Shown here: piece after piece, positions 1 through 4,016 of the stretch
Position numbering within the stretch: position 1 is the stretch's first letter
Layout of the letters: the number at the start of each line of letters is the position of its first letter
DNA from: Rickettsiales bacterium
GTDB lineage: Bacteria; Pseudomonadota; Alphaproteobacteria; Rickettsiales; UBA1997
Assembly (NCBI GenBank): GCA_947455845.1
Contig: CANGQE010000105.1
Span: forward strand, 1-5,364
Reading direction: 5' to 3'
Length of the DNA: 5,364 bases
Made by a program: the position numbers and the translations under genes
Notes under the pieces: model-generated
Told to the model about the DNA's origin: nothing
Databases searched by the model: none
The model's input: only the letters and a program-made list of their open reading frames with translations

Positions 1-344
1 AGGCCAAAGAAATTTTAGCCTTTGAGGCGACAAAAATTTGCCACGGTGAAAAGGTTGCGGGTGAAGTTTTACAAAAGGCGCGGGAGATTTTTATTTCTAA
101 AAATTCCGGTGCTTTTGAAGAAAAGGAAATTTCACTCGGTGAAGAAAAAAGTAAAAAACTTACCGACATTATTTTTGAAGTTGGCGCTGCGGAATCAAAA
201 GGTGCGGCTAAGAAATTGATTGAGGGTAAAGCGGTTAAGGTCAATGGTGAGGCTGTTTTAGACGTTCACTATTCGGTTAAAGAAATCGGCGAATTTGATT
301 TGTCGGTGGGGAAGAAGAAGTTTTTTAAGATCGTGGTTAAGTAG
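1..344 (+). CDS. tyrS: Tyrosyl-tRNA synthetase, C-terminal part (5' end outside the window)
   Basis: The reading frame is open from base 3 to the TAG at 342-344 and gives the last 113 residues of a protein that begins before the window. TyrRS is a cytoplasmic class I synthetase that charges tRNA-Tyr with tyrosine; bacterial forms are about 400-430 residues, so roughly three quarters is missing, including the HIGH and KMSKS catalytic motifs. Two things identify it. Visible residues 3-15 (EILAFEATKICHG) match the conserved segment after the anticodon-recognition helices, usually written LAxExTxLxHG. Residues 53-85 form an S4 RNA-binding domain (LTDIIFEVG, then SKGAAKKLIEGKAVKVNG), which in TyrRS grips the tRNA long arm. 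The C-terminus is lysine-rich (GKKKFFKIVVK). Other S4 proteins are a weaker alternative because they lack the LxHG block. No T-run terminator follows; a large palindrome starts 14 bases after the stop. This segment is unusually G-rich on the coding strand (95 G against 41 C) compared with the genes downstream. Confidence 0.9.
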   Translation, partial: AKEILAFEATKICHGEKVAGEVLQKAREIFISKNSGAFEEKEISLGEEKSKKLTDIIFEVGAAESKGAAKKLIEGKAVKVNGEAVLDVHYSVKEIGEFDLSVGKKKFFKIVVK

Positions 345-357
345 TAATTGGAATTAT

Positions 358-443
358 TGAATAGATCCTGAAACAAGTTCAGGATGACAGTAACTCTAGT
401 ATTTCCTTAGTCGTCATCCTGAAATTGTTTCAGGATCTATTCA
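358..443. repeat. 86-bp nested palindrome (31-bp arms, one mismatch)
   Basis: Bases 358-388 and 413-443 are inverted copies of each other over 31 bp with a single mismatch (G377 opposite A424), around a 24-base loop (389-412). Each arm also contains its own palindrome: ATCCTGAA at 365-372 with TTCAGGAT at 378-385, and again at 416-423 with 429-436. The element can therefore fold as one long hairpin or as two small ones. There is no run of T after it, so it is not a standard intrinsic terminator, and I see no target-site duplication at its borders. The GATCCTGAAACAAGTTCAGGAT core resembles, from memory, dispersed intergenic palindromes of several bacterial genomes, including alphaproteobacteria. 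In RNA it would protect the 3' end of tyrS mRNA or fold in the leader of the downstream kinase gene. Confidence 0.9.
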
Positions 444-464
444 CAACAACAAACTAAAACAAAA
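435..464 (+). promoter_or_regulatory. G-free, A/C-rich leader of the kinase gene, no Shine-Dalgarno
   Basis: The 30 bases before the ATG at 465 contain no G at all, so no purine-rich GGAG-type ribosome binding site can exist there. Bases 435-443 are the end of the palindrome; the remaining 21 bases (444-464) are almost only A and C with a single T, and should be unstructured. Translation probably starts by an A-rich, unstructured-leader mode rather than by 16S rRNA anti-SD pairing. No convincing -35/-10 pair was seen between 345 and 464. Confidence 0.5.
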
Positions 465-1421
465 ATGACAAAAAAAATCCTCGGAATCGGCAATGCTATT
501 GTTGATATTTTATGCAAAGTTGATGACTCCTTTTTGGAAAAACACAACTTAATCAAAAACTCAATGTCCTTAATAGACGAAGATATTGCAGCCAAATTAT
601 CCGAATTAAATGCAGAAAAAGTTACCTCTGGTGGCTCAGCAGGCAATTCTATTGCAGCTCTTGCTCAACTTGGATGCAAAGCCTCCTTCATCGGCAAAGT
701 CGGCAATGATGATTTCGGTAAAAAATTTATTAGCGAAATCGAAAAGACCGGCACCCAATTTATCAGCGATAAAAATCACCACAAACCCTCGGCTAAATCT
801 TTTATTTTAGTCACGCCTGACGCCAGCAGAACCATGTGTACTTTTCTAGGTTGCGCCTCAGAAATTACCGAAGATGATATTGACGAAAAAGCCTTTAAAG
901 ACATGTCAATCTTGTATCTGGAAGGATATTTGTGGGATGCTCCAGCCACAATTTCAGCGCTAAAAAAAGCCATTTTTTACGCTAAGAAAAATGGTGTAAA
1001 AGTAGCTTTTTCACTTTCAGATTCTTTCTGTGTTTCCCGTCACAAAAAAGATTTTTTACAATTAATTCAAAATGATCTCGACATTCTTTTTGCCAATGAA
1101 GCCGAAGCTTTAGAGATTGCACCAAACTTGCCTGAACTATTTTCTAAAAACAAAAAACTAATTGCAATTGTCACTAAAAATGACCAAGGTTGCGAAGTAT
1201 TTTTTGAAGGAAAATCTTTTTTATCCGGCGCTGAAAAAATTGAGAAATTAGTGGATACTACTGGTGCCGGCGATGCTTTTGCTGCTGGGTTTTTGCATGG
1301 GTTAGTAAATGATTTTGATTTAGAAAAATCAGCACATTTGGGAAATTTAATTGCTTCAAAAATTATTCAAAAATTTGGCGCGAGATTTGACGAAAAAGAA
1401 TTATCTTCTTTAGGTTTCTAA
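465..1421 (+). CDS. PfkB-family carbohydrate/nucleoside kinase, probably adenosine kinase
   Basis: This 318-residue protein has the normal length and complete architecture of a ribokinase/PfkB-family kinase. The N-terminal strand (KILGIGNAIVDIL, residues 4-16) carries the substrate-binding Asp14. The di-glycine motif GGSAGNS (56-62) is the first family signature, and FIGKVGNDDFG lies at 75-85. A NEAE block (211-214) precedes the C-terminal signature DTTGAGDAFAAGF (264-276), which holds the anion hole and the catalytic base Asp270. The combination of GIGNAIVD, TPDASRTM, YLEGYLWD, LSDSFCVSRH and DILFANEAE is what I remember from alphaproteobacterial proteins annotated as adenosine kinase, which phosphorylates adenosine to AMP with ATP in the cytoplasm. 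Exact substrate specificity cannot be read from sequence; another sugar or nucleoside kinase of the family is the alternative. ATG 465 is chosen because the conserved GIGNAIVD strand follows at once. The gene stands alone between two palindromic gaps. Its 3' end (1201-1320) is noticeably more G-rich than its 5' end. Confidence 0.85.
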   Translation: MTKKILGIGNAIVDILCKVDDSFLEKHNLIKNSMSLIDEDIAAKLSELNAEKVTSGGSAGNSIAALAQLGCKASFIGKVGNDDFGKKFISEIEKTGTQFISDKNHHKPSAKSFILVTPDASRTMCTFLGCASEITEDDIDEKAFKDMSILYLEGYLWDAPATISALKKAIFYAKKNGVKVAFSLSDSFCVSRHKKDFLQLIQNDLDILFANEAEALEIAPNLPELFSKNKKLIAIVTKNDQGCEVFFEGKSFLSGAEKIEKLVDTTGAGDAFAAGFLHGLVNDFDLEKSAHLGNLIASKIIQKFGARFDEKELSSLGF

Positions 1422-1426
1422 AGATA

Positions 1427-1451
1427 GACCCCGCACTTGGTACGCGGGGTC
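1427..1451. other. GC-rich intergenic hairpin between the kinase gene and murF
   Basis: GACCCCGC at 1427-1434 pairs perfectly with GCGGGGTC at 1444-1451 around a 9-base loop, five bases after the kinase stop codon. The stem is strong, with six of eight pairs G:C, but on the + strand it is followed by CCACCGTGAC and not by a T-run, so it is not a canonical Rho-independent terminator. On the - strand the bases beyond it (TATCTTTAG) are only weakly T-rich, and no - strand gene is seen to need it. It could attenuate or partly terminate transcription, stabilise the kinase mRNA end, or be a small dispersed palindrome. Confidence 0.6.
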
Positions 1452-1458
1452 CACCGTG

Positions 1459-1479
1459 ACACAAATACAAAACTACAAA
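1459..1479 (+). promoter_or_regulatory. G-free, A/C-rich leader before the preferred murF start
   Basis: The 21 bases before ATG 1480 contain no G and only two T, so there is no Shine-Dalgarno sequence. The stretch closely resembles the untranslated leader of the kinase gene: CAAACTAAAACAAAAATGAC at 450-469 compares with CAAAACTACAAAATGAC at 1468-1484. Because the kinase copy is non-coding, the resemblance favours ATG 1480 over the in-frame GTG 1456, which would make this leader encode a low-complexity extension (TQIQNYK). Confidence 0.45.
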
Positions 1480-2898
1480 ATGACACTCTGGACTAAACAC
1501 GAATTACTTTCAGCCTTGGAAGGCGAACTACTTGAGCACCAACTTTCCGACAATCTCGCCATTGACGAGGTAGTAATTGACAGTCGCAAAACCCCAAAAA
1601 GCGGTTTGTTCCTCGCCCTTAAAGGCGAAAAAAATGATGCTCACGATTTTTTAGAACAAGCCGTCACCAATGGATGCACCGCCTTACTAGTTCAGGATAA
1701 ATCAGCTTTAGAAAAAGTTAAATCAACCGACTTCCTTTTAGTCAAAGACACCTTCAAAGCCCTCTACAAACTTGCAGAATTTTCCCGCCACAGAAGCCCT
1801 GCCAAAATAATCGGCATTACCGGAAGCGTTGGCAAAACCAGCACTAAAGAAATGTTGAAACTGACTTTCGAAGCTTACGGCAAAACTTTTGCTACTTACG
1901 GTAATCTTAACAACCACATCGGCCTCCCACTCTCACTGTGTAACTTTGCCGCTGATTGTCAGTTCGGAATTTTCGAAATGGGAATGAATCATTTAAATGA
2001 AATTGATCCGCTTACACGCCTTGCAAGACCTCATCTAGCAATCATTACCAATGTTGGCCCAGCCCACATTGAGTTTTTTAAAGACGAAGAAGAAATTGCA
2101 TTGGCAAAATCAGAAATTTTTTTCGGATTGGAAAAAGGCGGCGTGGCTTTGATTAATCGCGACAATCGTCATTTTGAGTTTTTAAGAAAGCGCGCTGAGA
2201 TTCTAGGAGTTGAAATTTTGAGTTTTGGCAAGAATTCAGAAAGTGATTTTTGTTTAGAAAAATCGCTGATTAAGGATGTTAATAATTCAGAAGTTTTGCT
2301 TAGAATCCGAGAAGCTAAATCTATTTCCTACCAGATCTCCACCTCCAACAAAGCTGCAATCTACAATTCAGTAATCGTCGCAGCTTGCTTAAACCTTTGC
2401 ACCAACAACCCTCAAACTGGTCTCGCTCAACTTACAAAACTAGAAAACCCCGCCGGTCGCGGCAAAGCTTTTGACGTTACTTTCAACCAAAAAACCATCA
2501 CCGTAATCGACGACAGCTACAATGCCAGCTTACTCTCCATTGCCGCCGGTCTTGAATATGCTGCCGAGTTAAAATCAGCTCTTGGCAAAAAACGTATCGT
2601 TGCCGCCCTTGGTGACATGTTGGAACTAGGCGAGAAATCAGTTGAATTACACGAAGAGATTGCGGATTATCTCACAACATTTCACATTGATTTCGCTATT
2701 TTAGTTGGTGAAAAAATGACCGGAATGGCAAAAAAATTACCAAAAACTTCCTACAAAACTTTTTTAGATTCATCTTCGGCAAGCCTTGTAATTGAAGATC
2801 TCCTGCAAGATGGCGACATTCTTTACGTCAAAGGTTCACGCGGTTTAAAGATGGAAAAAATAATCGAAAAATTAACCAATAAAACCAGTGCTCACTAG
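1480..2898 (+). CDS. murF: UDP-N-acetylmuramoyl-tripeptide--D-alanyl-D-alanine ligase
   Basis: MurF is the cytoplasmic ATP-dependent Mur ligase that adds D-Ala-D-Ala to the UDP-MurNAc-tripeptide. The protein is 472 residues from ATG 1480, or 480 from the in-frame GTG at 1456; E. coli MurF is 452. In 472-residue numbering, the N-terminal UDP-substrate domain has DSRKTPKSGLFLALKGEKNDAHDF (34-57). The ATP-binding central domain has the P-loop GITGSVGKTST (112-122), YGNLNNHIGLP (140-150), FEMGMNHLNEID (165-176), NVGPAH (191-196) and AKSEI with the lysine expected to be carbamylated (Lys210). The C-terminal domain has GRGK (326-329), DDSYNAS (344-350), ALGDMLELGE (376-385) and YVKGSRGLKME (449-459). 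Everything expected is present. One oddity is YNAS where YNAN is usual. ATG 1480 is preferred because MTLWTKHELLSALEG matches typical MurF N-termini. The 3' end overlaps mraY by 11 bases, implying translational coupling. Bases 2101-2280 are G-rich, unlike the C-rich rest. Confidence 0.95.
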   Translation: MTLWTKHELLSALEGELLEHQLSDNLAIDEVVIDSRKTPKSGLFLALKGEKNDAHDFLEQAVTNGCTALLVQDKSALEKVKSTDFLLVKDTFKALYKLAEFSRHRSPAKIIGITGSVGKTSTKEMLKLTFEAYGKTFATYGNLNNHIGLPLSLCNFAADCQFGIFEMGMNHLNEIDPLTRLARPHLAIITNVGPAHIEFFKDEEEIALAKSEIFFGLEKGGVALINRDNRHFEFLRKRAEILGVEILSFGKNSESDFCLEKSLIKDVNNSEVLLRIREAKSISYQISTSNKAAIYNSVIVAACLNLCTNNPQTGLAQLTKLENPAGRGKAFDVTFNQKTITVIDDSYNASLLSIAAGLEYAAELKSALGKKRIVAALGDMLELGEKSVELHEEIADYLTTFHIDFAILVGEKMTGMAKKLPKTSYKTFLDSSSASLVIEDLLQDGDILYVKGSRGLKMEKIIEKLTNKTSAH

Positions 2899-3937
2899 TC
2901 TAGTTTTTCTGCAAAATATCTGGATTAAATCTTTATTTTGCCTTGCCTCCTCTTACGTGGTCGGTTTTTTTAGCACTAAAAAATACATTAAATTCATCCA
3001 CCAAAAACAACTATTCCAACCAATCCGCTCTGACGGCCCCGCCACTCATCATGCCAAGAAAAAAACTCCGACAATGGGTGGAATTTTTATTGTGCTTGCA
3101 ACTCTACTTTCAACCTTACTCTTTCTTGATTTAAGCAATTCCTACATTTGGGTTGCGGTTTTTGTTTTCGTCGCTTTTTCATTGATCGGACTTACTGACG
3201 ACTTGATGAAAGTGCTTTACAAAAACACCAAAGGCTTTCGTGGCAGCTTCAAACTCATCATTCAATTTACCATTATCGGTGCCGCCTTTTTGTGGTTGGG
3301 CAGTATTGACGGAGCTCATTTTAAAAATAGAGTTTTCTTGCCCTTCGGTCACGGACACTGGGTAGCTCTAGGCATCATAATCTACGTTTTGTTTGTTAAT
3401 GTAGTAATTGTCGGAACTTCCAACGCGGTTAACTTAACCGACGGCTTAGATGGTCTAGTTTCAGTACCGGCAATCATTAGCTTACTTTGCTTAGTTTCTT
3501 TGATTTTCGTAGCCTCCGATCACGATTTAGCCAAAAGATTTTTTGTTCCCCACATTGAAAATTCTGCCGAATTAATTTTTTTCTGCCTCGCTTTAATCGG
3601 AGCGATTCTAGCCTTTTTAACCTTTAACTTAAAGCCCGCCAAAATTTTCATGGGCGATGTTGGAAGCTTGGCAATCGGCTCAGTTCTTGGCTTAATCGCC
3701 ATCATCATTAAACAAGAATTTGTGTTTTTTGTGATTTCAATTTTATTTGTTGCCGAAGCTGTTTCAGTGATTCTGCAAGTTGGATCTTACAAATTGCGCA
3801 AAAAAAGAATTTTCCTAATGGCCCCTTTGCACCATCATTTTGAGAAATTAGGATGGGGCGAGAAAAAAGTAGTTAAGACATTTTGGGGTGCGTCAGCATT
3901 GTTTGCGGCACTTGGGATGACGATATTTCTGATTTAA
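2888..3937 (+). CDS. mraY: Phospho-N-acetylmuramoyl-pentapeptide-transferase
   Basis: MraY is the integral inner-membrane enzyme that moves phospho-MurNAc-pentapeptide from UDP to undecaprenyl phosphate, making lipid I; its substrate is the product of MurF encoded just upstream. The 349 residues fit the family (about 320-370) and show roughly ten hydrophobic segments, for example near 11-28, 63-81, 86-101, 122-140, 159-176, 193-209, 228-246, 275-298 and 332-349. Signature motifs are all present: PIRSDGP (45-51), TPTMGG (60-65), the Mg-binding DDLMK (104-108), NAVNLTDGLDGL (179-190), PAKIFMGDVGS (250-260) and APLHHHFE (312-319). The start is the GTG at 2888, inside the last codons of murF (stop 2896-2898). 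No ATG lies in a better place, and later starts would remove the first membrane helix. The 21 bases before it have no G, so there is no Shine-Dalgarno sequence; reinitiation by ribosomes ending murF is likely. No terminator follows. Confidence 0.95.
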   Translation: MLTSLVFLQNIWIKSLFCLASSYVVGFFSTKKYIKFIHQKQLFQPIRSDGPATHHAKKKTPTMGGIFIVLATLLSTLLFLDLSNSYIWVAVFVFVAFSLIGLTDDLMKVLYKNTKGFRGSFKLIIQFTIIGAAFLWLGSIDGAHFKNRVFLPFGHGHWVALGIIIYVLFVNVVIVGTSNAVNLTDGLDGLVSVPAIISLLCLVSLIFVASDHDLAKRFFVPHIENSAELIFFCLALIGAILAFLTFNLKPAKIFMGDVGSLAIGSVLGLIAIIIKQEFVFFVISILFVAEAVSVILQVGSYKLRKKRIFLMAPLHHHFEKLGWGEKKVVKTFWGASALFAALGMTIFLI

Positions 3938-4016
3938 CAATTAGCAGTTAACAATTAACAGTTGTTCGATGTTGATGCTAATTCCAAATGATAATTGCTA
4001 AATGATAACTGATAAA
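3938..4016. repeat. Heptamer repeat array with inverted halves, running into the cimA start
   Basis: Directly after the mraY stop come four 7-base units: CAATTAG, CAGTTAA, CAATTAA, CAGTTGT (3938-3965). After about 20 less regular bases the period resumes as AAATGAT, AATTGCT, AAATGAT, AACTGAT (3986-4013) and AAAT. The second half is an imperfect inverted copy of the first: the complement of 4001-4011 reads CAGTTATCATT, against CAGTTAACAATT at 3945-3956. AATTAGCA (3939-3946) also pairs with TGCTAATT (3976-3983). The array fills the whole mraY-cimA gap and includes the cimA ATG at 4002 and its first four codons. It is AT-rich and could fold several ways, but no T-run terminator is evident. Confidence 0.75.
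3990..3995 (+). promoter_or_regulatory. Possible -10 element (GATAAT) for cimA
   Basis: GATAAT matches the sigma-70 -10 consensus TATAAT at five of six positions. Six bases separate it from the A of the cimA ATG at 4002, which is about where transcription would begin, so any transcript from it would be leaderless. No good -35 is present at 16-18 bases, and no TG extension precedes it. The hexamer also arises naturally from the heptamer unit, so chance is a serious alternative. Confidence 0.25.

Noticed and set aside
22..219. 65-residue + strand frame within tyrS
   Set aside because: It is very rich in Lys, Arg, Phe and Leu, typical of an out-of-frame reading of A/T-rich DNA, and the true frame is the S4-domain end of TyrRS.
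358..443. CRISPR repeat, riboswitch or tRNA-like element in the tyrS-kinase gap
   Set aside because: Only two inverted copies exist, with no regular spacers; no T-box, tRNA cloverleaf or known aptamer consensus could be recognised.
425..455. Sigma-70 promoter for the kinase gene using TTGTTT at 425-430 as -35
   Set aside because: At 16-18 bases spacing there is only CA-rich DNA with no acceptable -10, and TTGTTT is part of the palindrome arm.
437..646. 69-residue open frame on the - strand over the palindrome and the kinase 5' end
   Set aside because: It lies antisense to the well-supported kinase gene, its first-read end falls in palindromic non-coding DNA, and the product shows no recognisable domain or start signal.
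1427..1451. Canonical Rho-independent terminator after the kinase gene
   Set aside because: The stem is good but no T-run follows on the + strand, so it is kept only as a hairpin of unknown role.
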